Positions 1 to 8,503 of a stretch of DNA of 64,000 nt are shown piece after piece. This DNA is from JAICYJ01 sp963766445 (GTDB lineage: Bacteria > Actinomycetota > Thermoleophilia > Gaiellales > JAICJC01), in NCBI GenBank assembly GCA_963766445.1, contig CAVXZW010000019.1, positions 62,001 through 126,000 on the forward strand. Reading direction: 5' to 3'. The first letter of the stretch is position 1, and each line of letters opens with the position of its first letter. The notes beneath the pieces were generated by a model that saw only the letters and a program-made list of their open reading frames with translations, was not told the DNA's origin and searched no databases. The translations under genes and the position numbers were made by a program.

Positions 1-56
1 CCGCCGGCCTCGGGCCCGGCCCGCGCTACTGGATCGGCGATCCGCGGCCGCGCTGA
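1..56 (+). CDS. C-terminal end of an unidentified protein (partial)
   Basis: Only the last 17 codons of a plus-strand reading frame are inside the window, ending in TGA at 54-56. The tail reads GPGPRYWIGDPRPR. A Gly-Pro-rich end of this kind occurs at the C terminus of some DNA-3-methyladenine glycosylases, but that is a loose resemblance and no domain is visible. The gene points toward the convergent TfoX-like gene, leaving a gap of only six bases. Confidence 0.35.
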   Translation, partial: AGLGPGPRYWIGDPRPR

Positions 57-62
57 GGCGCA

Positions 63-395
63 TCACTTCGAGGGCAGCGTGCGGGCGTACGTCGTGCCCA
101 GCGTGACCCACTCCGCCAGCTGCGCCCGGGTCTGGATGTCCTCGGAGCGCACCCGCAGCCAGCCCTGCATCGGGCGGCCGCGCATCTCCATCGGGCGGGC
201 GTCCGTGGTTGCGACCAGCTCATCCGACATGGCTGGGTCGACGCGCACCATCAACCCGCCCTGACCGCTTGCGGCCACCGCCATGTTGCCGCCGATCAGG
301 AAGGCCAGCCCGCCGAACATCTGCTTCTCGGTCAGCTCGTGCTCGCCGGCGACCAACTCTCGTATGCGCTCCGCGAGCGACTCGTCGTACGCCAT
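63..395 (-). CDS. TfoX N-terminal domain family protein
   Basis: A 110-residue protein matching the small stand-alone TfoX_N family: MAYDESLAERIRELV at the start, then the hallmark KQMFGGLAFLIGGNMA and a later MRVDP-type strand. In Haemophilus TfoX regulates competence; the short actinobacterial homologues have no established role. The start was taken at ATG 395 rather than the in-frame ATG at 413, because family members begin with the MAYDE-like segment. It is convergent with the partial gene to its left and has no obvious operon partner. Confidence 0.8.
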   Translation of the reverse strand: MAYDESLAERIRELVAGEHELTEKQMFGGLAFLIGGNMAVAASGQGGLMVRVDPAMSDELVATTDARPMEMRGRPMQGWLRVRSEDIQTRAQLAEWVTLGTTYARTLPSK

Positions 396-492
396 GGCGG
401 CGATGGTACACAAGGCGGGTTACCGCCCGATCGCGTGGACCCGTCCTATGATCGTCGCCACACGCCGATCGCGACCCGAGGGAGACCACGCC

Positions 493-999
493 ATGGCTGA
501 CAAGCCGCCCATCGATCTCTACATCGCCGCCTACTCCGACCCCGACGCCGCCCGGGCCGACTGGGACGGTCTCAAGCAGCTCGCCCGCGATCGAGTGATC
601 ACCGTGGACGCGATGGTGCTCGTCCGGCGCGACGCCGACGGCAAGATCGACGTCGAGGACAACGGCCACGAGGTCGGCGTGGGCGCCACTCTGGGCGTGG
701 TCGGCGGCGCCATCATCGGCCTCATCTTCCCGCCCTCCCTGCTGGCCTCGGCCGTGGTCGGCGGCGGCATCGGGGCCGGTGCCGGCGCGCTGCTCGACCA
801 TCACCTCAAGAGCGAGATCAAGGCCGACGTCGAGGACTCGCTGCCGCCGAACAGCTCCGGCATCGTGGCGGTGTTCGAGGAGCGCTGGGTGACCGAGATC
901 GAGAAGCAGCTGCGGAACGCCGAGAAGATCGCAAAGCACCAGGTCGACGCCGACAGCGTCGAGAGCGTGAAGGCGGAGGCTGCCAGGAGCGGCGGCTGA
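493..999 (+). CDS. DUF1269-family membrane-associated protein
   Basis: 168 residues, starting at an ATG preceded by a GGGAGA ribosome-binding site. The N-terminal third (DLYIAAYSDPDAARADW) is a ferredoxin-like DUF1269 start. Around residues 55-100 there is a glycine-rich hydrophobic stretch (VGVGATLGVVGGAIIGL and following) that looks like a glycine-zipper membrane hairpin. The C-terminal part is charged and helical (EIEKQLRNAEKIAKHQV). The family is common in Actinobacteria and its biochemical role is unknown. A longer in-frame extension back to 283 lacks coding character and was not used. Confidence 0.75.
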   Translation: MADKPPIDLYIAAYSDPDAARADWDGLKQLARDRVITVDAMVLVRRDADGKIDVEDNGHEVGVGATLGVVGGAIIGLIFPPSLLASAVVGGGIGAGAGALLDHHLKSEIKADVEDSLPPNSSGIVAVFEERWVTEIEKQLRNAEKIAKHQVDADSVESVKAEAARSGG

Positions 1000-1069
1000 G
1001 CGCACCTGGCGCCATCGAACCGATCCCGAACTAAACGGACACGCTCTCCGCTTCTGCTAGCGTGAGGCG

Positions 1070-1742
1070 ATGGCCGGAATTTCCCTACCCGAACGGGGGT
1101 CGCGACGCGACGCTCAGCGAAACCGCGCGCTGCTGGTGGCCGCGGCTCGTCGAGTCGTTCGCAGAGCACGGCGTCGATGCACGGCTGGACGAGATCGCCC
1201 GTCGGGCCGGCGTCGGCACCGGCACGCTCTACCGGCACTTCCCGACCCGGGAGGCGCTGGTGGAGGCGATCTTCGCCGAACGGGTCGGAGAGTTTCTCGC
1301 GCTGGCCGAGGCCGGGCTCGCCGAGCCTGACGCCTGGGCCGGGCTGGTCGGCTTCCTGGAGGCGACGCTCGAGCTGCAGCGCAGCGATCGCGTGCTCAAG
1401 GAGATCTTCCTGCGCTATCCGCCCGGCGAGGGCCGGCTGGCCGAGACGCGCGCGCAGATGCGGGCGCAGTTCGACGAGCTGATCGGTCGCGCACGCGACC
1501 AGGGCTCGCTGCGGCCCGACTTCACCGTCGCCGACCTGGCCCTGCTGCTGTGGTCGTTCGCCCCCGTGATCGACGCCACCGCCGATACGGCGCCCGAGGT
1601 CTGGCGACGTCATCTGCACTGGCTGCTGGACGGCCTGCGCGTCGAGGCGGCGACACCGCAGACGCAGCCGCCGCTCGACGACGACCAGCTCAGCGAGTCG
1701 ATGCGCTGCCTGCGTGCGCAACGGTTCGGGAGGCGTCAGTGA
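1070..1742 (+). CDS. TetR/AcrR transcriptional regulator (frameshifted)
   Basis: The protein starts MAGISLPERGSRRDAQRNRALLVAAARRV and continues in the next frame as FAEHGVDARLDEIARRAGV, then GTGTLYRHFPTREAL. This is a complete TetR helix-turn-helix split by one extra base near 1157. Removing it gives 223 codons, the normal TetR size. The ligand-binding half (residues 75-210) has the usual low conservation. Its TGA overlaps the GTG of the following exporter gene, so the pair is translationally coupled. By analogy with QacR/EmrR-type pairs it probably represses that transporter. The gap upstream holds no obvious palindrome. Confidence 0.85.
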
Positions 1743-3331
1743 CCACTCCCGCCCCTGCCGCCTCCGCACCCCCGCAGCGCGTGCGCCTGATCTTCGCGGC
1801 GCTGATGCTGGTGCTGCTGCTGGCCTCGCTCGACCAGACGATCGTCTCGACCGCGCTGCCCACCATCGTGGGCGACCTCGGCGGCCTGTCGCACCTGTCC
1901 TGGGTTGTGACCGCTTACCTGCTCGCGTCCACCGTGTCCGGCCCCCTGTACGGCAAGCTCGGCGATCTGTACGGCCGAAAGCCGCTGCTGCAGGCGTCGA
2001 TCGTGCTGTTCCTGGTCGGCTCGGTGCTGTGCGGGCTCAGCCAGAACATGTCCGAGCTGATCGCGTTCCGGGCCCTGCAGGGCCTGGGCGGCGGCGGCCT
2101 GATCGTGCTGACGCTGGCGGTCGTCGGCGACATCTTCTCGCCCCGCGAGCGCGGCCGCTACCAGGGATTCTTCGGCGCCGTCTTCGGCGTGTCGACGGTG
2201 ATCGGCCCGCTGCTGGGCGGCTTCTTCGTCGACAACCTGTCCTGGCGCTGGATCTTCTACGTGAACCTGCCGGTCGGCGCGATCGCGCTGATCGTGATCG
2301 GGGTGGCGTTCCACTCGCGCGCCGAGCACGTCCGTCACAGCATCGACTACCTGGGCGCGGGGCTGCTGGCCACCGGCCTCACCGCCATCGTGCTGTTCAC
2401 CAGCCTGGGCGGCACCACATACGCCTGGGGGTCGCCGGAGTCGCTCACCATGCTGGCCGTCGGCATCGTGACGCTGGTCGCCTTCCCGTTCGCGGAGCGC
2501 CGCGCCGCCGAGCCGATCCTGCCGCTCGAGCTGTTCCGAAACCGCGTGTTCGTCGTGACCAGCGCGGTCGGCTTCATCGTCGGACTGGCGCTGTTCGGTG
2601 CGATCACCTACCTGCCGCTGTACCTCCAGGTCGTGAAGGGGCACAGCCCCACCAGCTCCGGACTGACCCTGACGCCGCTGATGGTGGGCCTGTTGTTCAC
2701 CTCCATCCTCAGCGGCCAGCTGATCAGCCGCTACGGCCGCTACAAGCCGTTCCCGATCGTCGGCACCGCGATCATGACCGTGGCAGTGCTGATGCTTTCG
2801 CGGCTGGAGGTGGGCACGCCGATCTGGCAGACGATCGTGGCGATGGTGGTGCTCGGCCTGGGCCTGGGCATGGTCATGCAGGTGCTGGTGCTGGCGGCTC
2901 AGAACTCGGTCGAGCACGGCCAGATCGGCGTTGCCACGTCCGGCTCGACGCTGTTTCGGCAGATCGGCGGCTCGATTGGCGTGGCCGCCTTCGGCGCGAT
3001 CTTCACCAACCGGCTGGCCGGCGAGCTCGCCGCCAAGCTGCCGCCGGGCGCCCACATCCCCACCACCGCCAACCCGGAGATCGTCAAGCAGCTGCCGCCC
3101 GCGGTGCACTCGCCCTACGTGCACGCGGTCGCCGCGGCGCTGCAGCCGGTGTTCCTGACCGCCACCGGCATCGCGTTCATCGCGTTCACGCTGACCTGGC
3201 TGCTGCGCGAGCAACCGCTTCGCACCACGACGACGGCAGCGGCGGCCGGTGTCGAGCCCGCGGTTGCAGCAGGGGAGCCGCAGCAGCACACGACCGCCGC
3301 CGGACCTGTACCGCGCGAACCCATGCGTTAG
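1739..3331 (+). CDS. MFS drug exporter, DHA2 (EmrB/QacA) family
   Basis: A 530-residue membrane protein with about 14 hydrophobic segments. It carries the DHA2 signatures LDQTIVSTALPTIVGDLGG in helix 1 and motif A YGKLGDLYGRKPLL between helices 2 and 3. Motif C is present as GVSTVIGPLLGGFFVDN. Proteins of this family export drugs, dyes or toxic metabolites in exchange for protons. The start is GTG 1739, which lies in a GTGA overlap with the TetR stop and has GGGAGG about six bases upstream. The C-terminal tail after the last helix is an Ala/Pro/Thr-rich cytoplasmic stretch. Substrate unknown. Confidence 0.93.
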   Translation: MTTPAPAASAPPQRVRLIFAALMLVLLLASLDQTIVSTALPTIVGDLGGLSHLSWVVTAYLLASTVSGPLYGKLGDLYGRKPLLQASIVLFLVGSVLCGLSQNMSELIAFRALQGLGGGGLIVLTLAVVGDIFSPRERGRYQGFFGAVFGVSTVIGPLLGGFFVDNLSWRWIFYVNLPVGAIALIVIGVAFHSRAEHVRHSIDYLGAGLLATGLTAIVLFTSLGGTTYAWGSPESLTMLAVGIVTLVAFPFAERRAAEPILPLELFRNRVFVVTSAVGFIVGLALFGAITYLPLYLQVVKGHSPTSSGLTLTPLMVGLLFTSILSGQLISRYGRYKPFPIVGTAIMTVAVLMLSRLEVGTPIWQTIVAMVVLGLGLGMVMQVLVLAAQNSVEHGQIGVATSGSTLFRQIGGSIGVAAFGAIFTNRLAGELAAKLPPGAHIPTTANPEIVKQLPPAVHSPYVHAVAAALQPVFLTATGIAFIAFTLTWLLREQPLRTTTTAAAAGVEPAVAAGEPQQHTTAAGPVPREPMR

Positions 3332-3438
3332 AGTCGTCGCTCGGGCGAGAATCGGTCCGCCCGGCCGCCGACAGGGGACGCGTTGATCGAGCAGACGACG
3401 GACAGCCAGGCCACGCTGAAGACCTGCGAGTAGCGGCC

Positions 3439-5302
3439 GTGCCAACCGATCCGGCGCACGAGGCTTCGTCGCTCGCACTCGATGCCGACGTCATGCGGCA
3501 GCTGGGATATCGCACGATCGACATGCTGGTGGATCGCATCACGGGGCCGCCGGGCCCGGTGGTGAACGCCGAGTCGCCCGGCGAGCTGCACCGGCGCCTG
3601 TCGATGCCGCCGCCCGAGCGGCCCGCGGGGTTCGACGAGATCCTGGACGACCTCGAGCGCGATGTGCTGCCCTACGTCGCCCGTCTCGCCCATCCCGGCT
3701 ACCTCGCCTACATCCCCGGCGAGGGCACCTGGCCGGGGGCGCTGGGAGATCTGATCTCGAGCGCGCTCAACATCGATGCCTGCTGGTGGCTGGGCGCCTC
3801 CGGCCCGGCCGCGCTGGAGCTGGCCGTGCTCGACTGGTTCCGGCAGTGGGTCGGCTATCCGGCCGAGGCGGGCGGCGCATTGGTCTCGGGTGGGTCGGCC
3901 GCGAACCTGACGGCGCTCGCCTGCGCCCGCGAGGCGCTGATGGGGGAGATGGACGCGCGCGCAGTGCTGTACATGTCCGACCAGGCGCACTCGTCGCTGG
4001 CCCGCGCCGCGCGCGTGCTGGGGTTCGGCCCCGACCAGGTGCGGGTGATCCTGAGCGACCACGTCGGGTGCATGCGCCCGGACGCGTTGGAGGGCGCGAT
4101 CGGCGCCGACCTGGCCGCCGGCCGGCGCCCGCTGCTGGTCGTCGCCAACGCGGGCAGCACGGCGGTGGGTGCGATCGACCCGTTCACCGAGCTGTCGCGG
4201 ATCTGCCGCGAGCACGACGCCTGGCTGCACGTGGACGGCGCCTACGGCGCCTTCGCCTGCCTGACGGAGCGAGGGTGCGCGGCGCTGGCCGGCATGGAGC
4301 TGGCCGACTCGATCACGCTCGACCCGCACAAGTGGCTGTACCAGCCGGTCGAGGTGGGCGCCCTGCTGGTGCGCGACGGAGACCGCCTGCGGCGCTCGTT
4401 CGAGATCCACCCCAGCTACCTGAAGGGCACCGAGGCCGTCGATCGCGAGGTGAACTTCTCCGACCTGGGCGTGCAGCTGACGCGCAGCTGCCGCGCGCTG
4501 AAGCTGTGGATCTCGCTGCGCTACTTCGGGGTGGACGCGTTCCGGCATGCGATCGATCGCTGCATCGACCTCGCCCTGCACGCTCAGCGGCGGGTGGAGC
4601 GCTCGCCCGAGCTCGAGCTGATGTCACCGGCGTCGCTGGGAGTGGTGGCGCTTCGGCGCCATCCCGCAGGCGTCGAGGACGAGCGTACCCTGGAGCGCAT
4701 CAACACCGACCTCGTGCACCAGATCGAGGCGGGCGGCGAGGTGTTCGTGTCGTCGGGCCAGGTGCGCGGCCGACACACGCTGCGGCTGTGCGTGCTGAAC
4801 CACTCGACGACCGCGAGCGAGGTGGACAGGGCGATCGACCTGCTGGAGACGCTGCCGGTCGACCTGGCGCCACGTTCCGGGGAGGGTGGGGCGGGAGCCG
4901 AAGTGCCGGCGGGCTTGCTCGAGCTGTTCGCCACGCTCGGGACCGGATCAGCTGGCGCTGGTGCGCGGCACCGCCACCGAGATCGAGGTGGACGCCGGCG
5001 AGGTCGTCCTGGGCCGCTGGCAGACCAGCCGCGACATGTACGTGGTGCTCTCCGGCGCGGTGCGGGTGGAGGGCGCCGACGAGACTCTCGGGCGCCTGCT
5101 GCCCGGCCAGTTCTTCGGCGAGCTCGCGGCGCTCGACTGGGGTGCGAGCTTCGGCCGCGCGCGCTCGGCGGACGTGATCGCCGAGGAGCCGACCCGGCTG
5201 CTGAGGATGGACTGGCACCTGACCGATCAGCTGATGAAGGATGCCCCGGGGTTCGCCGAGGTGATCGAGCGGGTCGCGCGCGACCGGCTGGGCACGCTCT
5301 GA
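3439..5302 (+). CDS. PLP-dependent group II decarboxylase fused to a cyclic-nucleotide-binding domain (frameshifted)
   Basis: Residues 1-470 form a group II pyridoxal-phosphate decarboxylase (aromatic amino acid/glutamate/tyrosine type). The substrate-loop SGGSAANLTAL, the cofactor aspartate in HVDGAYGAF and the Schiff-base lysine in LDPHKWLY (Lys298) are all present. After an acidic/Gly linker the chain reads LLELFATL and, across one extra G in a GGG near 4948, continues as PDQLALVRGTATEIEV. It then shows VVLSGAVRV and GQFFGELAAL, a cNMP-binding jelly roll. One-base correction gives 620 codons with no stop between the domains, so a fused enzyme is likely. The GTG start is a best guess; no strong ribosome site is seen. 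Confidence 0.85.
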
Positions 5303-5405
5303 GCGGCCGCGGATTGCGGCCAGATTTGCACACCCAAGCAAGCTCCAACCTCCCGCCGCCAGAGTTCTTGGTCACCTTTGCAACGGCCGAACGCTCTGGC
5401 GCATC

Positions 5406-5996
5406 ATGGCTCTCACCCAACCTGACCGTGACATCCTGCGCAGAGCGCAGGCGGGTGATGAGCGCGCGTTTGCCATCATCCTTCGCCAGTATCACGCGCC
5501 CATCTACAACTACGTGGTGCGCGTGTTGTCGGGCGACCGGGCGCTGGCGGAGGACCTCTGCCAGGAGGTCTTCGTCCGCGTGCACCGCGCCTTGCCGCGG
5601 TTCGACGATCGGTCGCTGTTCACCACCTGGCTGTTCCAGATCGCCAAGAACCGCCTTGTCGACGAGCTGCGGTCGCGCGAGCGGCGCATCCGGCCATCGG
5701 TCGAGTTGGATTCGGTCTGGTCGCTGGATATGGCAGCGCCGGTGCCGCCCCACGCGATCGAGGACATGGACATCCTGTGGCGGGCGATCGGTGCGCTCAG
5801 CCCCGACCTGAAGATGGCGCTGGTTCTGCGCGACGTGATCGGCCTCTCCTATGCAGAGATCGCAGACTCGCTCGAGACAACGCTGGCCGCCGTCAAGTGG
5901 CGGATCTACAAGGCACGCGAAACGGTTGCCGCCGAGCTCACCCGTGAGGGCCTCGACCGCCCTATCCCAGTGATTCCCGCCGACCGCGGGGCATGA
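5406..5996 (+). CDS. RNA polymerase ECF-type sigma-70 factor
   Basis: 196 residues with both ECF regions. Region 2 includes YNYVVRVLSGDRALAEDLCQEVFVRVHRAL and the FTTWLFQIAKNRLVDELR signature. Region 4 includes LSPDLKMALVLRDVIGLSYAEIADSL followed by VKWRIYKARE. No anti-sigma gene follows, although an anti-sigma often lies next to an ECF factor. Instead the stop overlaps a PDZ-only reading frame (ATGA). The ATG start fits the family (MALTQPDRDILRRAQAGDERAF). Its signal and regulon are unknown; nearby SpoIIE and STAS genes show this is a signalling-rich neighbourhood. Confidence 0.92.
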   Translation: MALTQPDRDILRRAQAGDERAFAIILRQYHAPIYNYVVRVLSGDRALAEDLCQEVFVRVHRALPRFDDRSLFTTWLFQIAKNRLVDELRSRERRIRPSVELDSVWSLDMAAPVPPHAIEDMDILWRAIGALSPDLKMALVLRDVIGLSYAEIADSLETTLAAVKWRIYKARETVAAELTREGLDRPIPVIPADRGA

Positions 5997-6223
5997 CACT
6001 CCGGCCAGGCGATCGCGAGAGTAGACTCGGTCGCGGGTCCGGCGGTCCGGCCGTGGCGGCCGGATTGCAGGTCGGTGACGTGATCACGAGCGTGAACGGC
6101 CACCCGGCCACCAGCAACTCGCAGTTCGAGCAAATCAGCCTGACCAGCAAGGCCGGCGACACCGTGGCCGTGGAGTACACCCGCGCCGGGCAGCAGCACC
6201 AGACCACGATCACGCTGGGCTGA
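5993..6223 (+). CDS. PDZ-domain fragment, HtrA-like
   Basis: 76 residues, of which the last 55 (GGPAVAAGLQVGDVITSVNG, then a GDTVAVEYTRAGQ-type strand ending in ITLG) are a clear PDZ domain as found at the C terminus of HtrA/DegP serine proteases. No protease domain is present. Just upstream, in the sigma-factor frame after its stop, GQAIARVDSVAG resembles the missing first PDZ strand. The fragment may therefore extend across a frameshift. Either it is a short PDZ adaptor coupled to the sigma gene through the ATGA overlap, or it is the remnant of a degraded htrA. The first 20 residues as translated have no family match. Confidence 0.55.
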   Translation: MTLRPGDRESRLGRGSGGPAVAAGLQVGDVITSVNGHPATSNSQFEQISLTSKAGDTVAVEYTRAGQQHQTTITLG

Positions 6224-6225
6224 CG

Positions 6226-6510
6226 CTAGGCGATGCGTGCGGCCTGCTCGTGGCTGGCGCCGCGGCCGATCAGGTCGAACACGCGGTGGACGAGGTCGCG
6301 GCTCTCTCCGCGAGCCCATGCCTCGCGCACGATCCGCCGCGCCGTCGTGGGGTCGTACCCGATCCCCATCAGCTGTTCGCGTTGCCACGCCCGGATCCGC
6401 GCGGGCTCGTCATCCTCGACTGCATATTCCAGGTCCCACTCGGCGGGAGCCCGCACGTCGTGATCGAACAGCATGCCAGCGGAGCCGTACCCGTCGACGG
6501 TGACGCCCAA
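6226..6510 (-). CDS. hypothetical protein
   Basis: 94 residues, not recognised. The central and C-terminal part (RAWQREQLMGIGYDPTTARRIV, then DLVHRVFDLIGRGASHEQAARI) looks like two helical repeats of about 30 residues, each containing a GYD or RGA turn. The N-terminal 25 residues are acidic and could be dispensable, with a second ATG at 6474. Codon use matches neighbouring genes. It lies just downstream of the SpoIIE phosphatase on the same strand (16 bases), so co-transcription is plausible. It converges on the PDZ fragment with two bases between stops. Confidence 0.6.
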   Translation of the reverse strand: MGVTVDGYGSAGMLFDHDVRAPAEWDLEYAVEDDEPARIRAWQREQLMGIGYDPTTARRIVREAWARGESRDLVHRVFDLIGRGASHEQAARIA

Positions 6511-6525
6511 ACATCCAACGACGAT

Positions 6526-7557
6526 CTAGCGCGGCGAGGCTGTGATCAGCACCACATCGTCCGGAAGCGCGCCGCCGTTTGCATCCAGCACCGCCCGCAG
6601 CACGGCGTCCACGTCGTCCTCGCCGATCGGGACGGCGGAGGCGGCCAGCAGCGGCAGCAGCCGGTCGCTCCCGTACGGGCGCGGGCCGGCCGGTGACGTT
6701 CGTCCCTCGACGAGACCATCGGTGTAGAGGACCACCGACCACGGGTCATCCGGCAACGCCAACGGATGCGGCTCCCAGATGGAGGTCGCGGAGATGCCGA
6801 TGGCCGGGCCCGGCGGGTGCGCGTCCTCGTGGGTGCCGCGGTCGGTGACCAGGATCGGCGGCGGGTGGCCCGCGATCACGATCCGGGCCGACCGCAGGTC
6901 GGCCGCCACCGTGGCGAGGCACAGCGTCGCGAACGGGATCGGCGATGCGATCCGCTGCTGCTCGGCAAGCAGCGTCTCGTTCAGGGCGCGCACCGTCTCG
7001 CTGTCGGAGACGCCGGCGATTGCCAGCCCGCGCCACATTGCGCGCAGGCGGGTCGCCAGTGCTGCGGCCGCGGGGCCGTGGCCGGCCACGTCTCCGACCA
7101 TGATGGCGACGTCGCCCGTGGGCTGCACCACGGCTCCGTAGAAGTCGCCGGCGATCCTCTGCGCACTCACCGCGGGGATGTAGCGGCTGACCACGTTCAG
7201 CCGGCCGACCGCGGGATCGCGGTAGAGGCCGACCAGGCCCCGTCGCAGCTCCTCGATCAGCTCGCGGCGCAGCTCGTCGCCGTGCCGCACCCGCTCGCCG
7301 ACGATGCCGGCCGCCGCCGAGACGGGCAGCCATACCAGTGGCTCCGCCCAGGCGTTCTCGCCGACGATCGTCACCGCCAGCAGCACCGCCACGGCCGTCA
7401 CCGGCACGCCGAACCACGGGCCCAGCAGATAGCTCGCGGCGACCCCGACCACCACCAGCAACGGGCCGGGAACGCCGCGCAGCGTGTTCGGCGAGATCAC
7501 CAGGAACGGCAGCGCGATCGCCAGCTCGCAGAGCACCGCAACCAGCGCCGCCACCAC
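6526..7557 (-). CDS. membrane-anchored SpoIIE/RsbU-type PP2C serine phosphatase
   Basis: 343 residues. The N-terminal 80 are three hydrophobic segments (VAALVAVLCELAIALPFLV, LLVVVGVAASYLLGPWFG, PVTAVAVLLAVTIVG) anchoring the enzyme in the membrane. The rest is a PPM/SpoIIE domain with the metal-binding motifs ISAQRIAGDFYG-like, VGDVAGHGPAAAAL and LYTDGLVEGR. Such enzymes dephosphorylate anti-sigma-factor antagonists to release sigma factors. A STAS antagonist gene lies only 45 bases upstream on the same strand, supporting a partner-switching pair. The start is GTG 7557; no sensory domain other than the membrane part is visible. Confidence 0.88.
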   Translation of the reverse strand: MVAALVAVLCELAIALPFLVISPNTLRGVPGPLLVVVGVAASYLLGPWFGVPVTAVAVLLAVTIVGENAWAEPLVWLPVSAAAGIVGERVRHGDELRRELIEELRRGLVGLYRDPAVGRLNVVSRYIPAVSAQRIAGDFYGAVVQPTGDVAIMVGDVAGHGPAAAALATRLRAMWRGLAIAGVSDSETVRALNETLLAEQQRIASPIPFATLCLATVAADLRSARIVIAGHPPPILVTDRGTHEDAHPPGPAIGISATSIWEPHPLALPDDPWSVVLYTDGLVEGRTSPAGPRPYGSDRLLPLLAASAVPIGEDDVDAVLRAVLDANGGALPDDVVLITASPR

Positions 7558-7602
7558 CTTGCCCCGGCTGGGTGTCCAACCTGCGTGCGAGCTCCGGCAA
7601 CG

Positions 7603-7959
7603 CTACCCCGGCGCGCTGAGTGTCCGCAGCGCCTCGTCGCGGGTCTCGTGCAGGGGCAGCACGTCGTTGATACCCACGAGCATCAGCACGCGCGCAGGAG
7701 GCCCGCCGGCCGGAGCCACGACGGCCACGGACCCGCCTGACTCGGCTGCGCGTCGCCGCGCGTTCACCATCACGCCGACCACGGTCGAGTCGATGAACGT
7801 CGCGCCGGCCAGATCGAACACGATCGAGGAGGAGTGGGCCCAGGCGTCGTCGCACGCGGCCTAGATGGCCGGCCCGGTTGAGAGGTCATGCTCGCCTCGC
7901 AGCGCGATGACGGAAGCACCTTCGACTTGCTCGACTGCCACAGCTCCTGACTCGGCCAA
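7603..7959 (-). CDS. STAS-domain anti-sigma factor antagonist, interrupted by an in-frame TAG
   Basis: The reading frame from TTG 7959 (preceded by GGAGG five bases upstream) encodes AVEQVEGASVIALRGEHDLSTGPAI, the first strands of a STAS domain. It then meets a TAG at 7861-7863 and continues in the same frame as AACDDAWAHSSSIVFDLAG and TFIDSTVVGVMVNARRRA. The serine in FIDST is the usual phosphorylated residue. Without the stop it is a normal 118-residue antagonist. The stop replaces a position where Gln (CAG) or Glu would fit, so one substitution explains it. It is probably the substrate of the adjacent SpoIIE phosphatase. Confidence 0.75.
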
Positions 7960-8078
7960 GGGATCCTCCAGTATCGCGGAATGAAGACGATGCTCGAGGC
8001 CACCGCGTCTCCGGCTCAAAGCAGCCCCCATACTACCGCCTGGTGCGACCGCCAAGGGCTCGGGAGCCGACGCCGCCG

Positions 8079-8463
8079 TCAGCCGCCCGCCTCGCTCAGC
8101 CAGGTCTTCGCCGCCTCGTACTCGTCCGGCTCGAACACCCGGTACTCGCCCGGGGAGATCCAGCCGAAGGCGCTGATCGCGTGGCGCATCCAGTCCTTGT
8201 CGGTGACCAGCGCGATCCGTCCCCAGCTGGAGAGGTGCTTCAGGCCGATCGTGCCCGCCGCCTTGGTGTCCTCCCACAGCGCGCCCATGTCCAGCCCGCT
8301 GAAGTCAGGTGCGGTCGCGAACAGCAGATTCACGGTGCGTCCGCTCTCGAGCGCCTCGCGGATCACCGGCAGCAGCGTGTCGTGGTAGTCCCGGCTGGTC
8401 AGCCTGCCCGGATCCGCGAAAGCCGATCGCGCCCTCCGGCATGTCGGTGAGCTGTTCGATCAT
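8079..8463 (-). CDS. SpoIIAA-like (STAS/SEC14-type) domain protein (frameshifted)
   Basis: The chain MIEQLTDMPEGAIGFRGSGR passes through one extra G in a GGG run at about 8407-8409. It continues as LTSRDYHDTLLPVIREALESGR, then NLLFATAPDFSGLDMGALWEDT and LKHLSSWGRIALVTDKDW. This is a 127-residue member of the small SpoIIAA-like family whose fold resembles a SEC14/STAS core. Roles are largely unknown; a lipid-binding or stress role has been proposed for some. It sits upstream of the STAS and SpoIIE genes on the same strand, but with a gap of about 120 bases. Confidence 0.75.
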
Positions 8464-8503
8464 GTTTTCAGCCTATAGCCCGGTGGTGATCAGCGGTTTG
8501 CCG

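Noticed and set aside
1714..3438. Upstream part of a 1365-codon open frame ahead of the decarboxylase
   Set aside because: It is the antiparallel-looking Arg/Ala/Pro-rich shadow of the MFS exporter in another frame; real decarboxylase sequence starts only near 3439.
1736..3478. 580-codon minus-strand frame opposite the MFS exporter
   Set aside because: High GC leaves long antisense frames open; the translation is His/Gln/Arg-rich with no domain.
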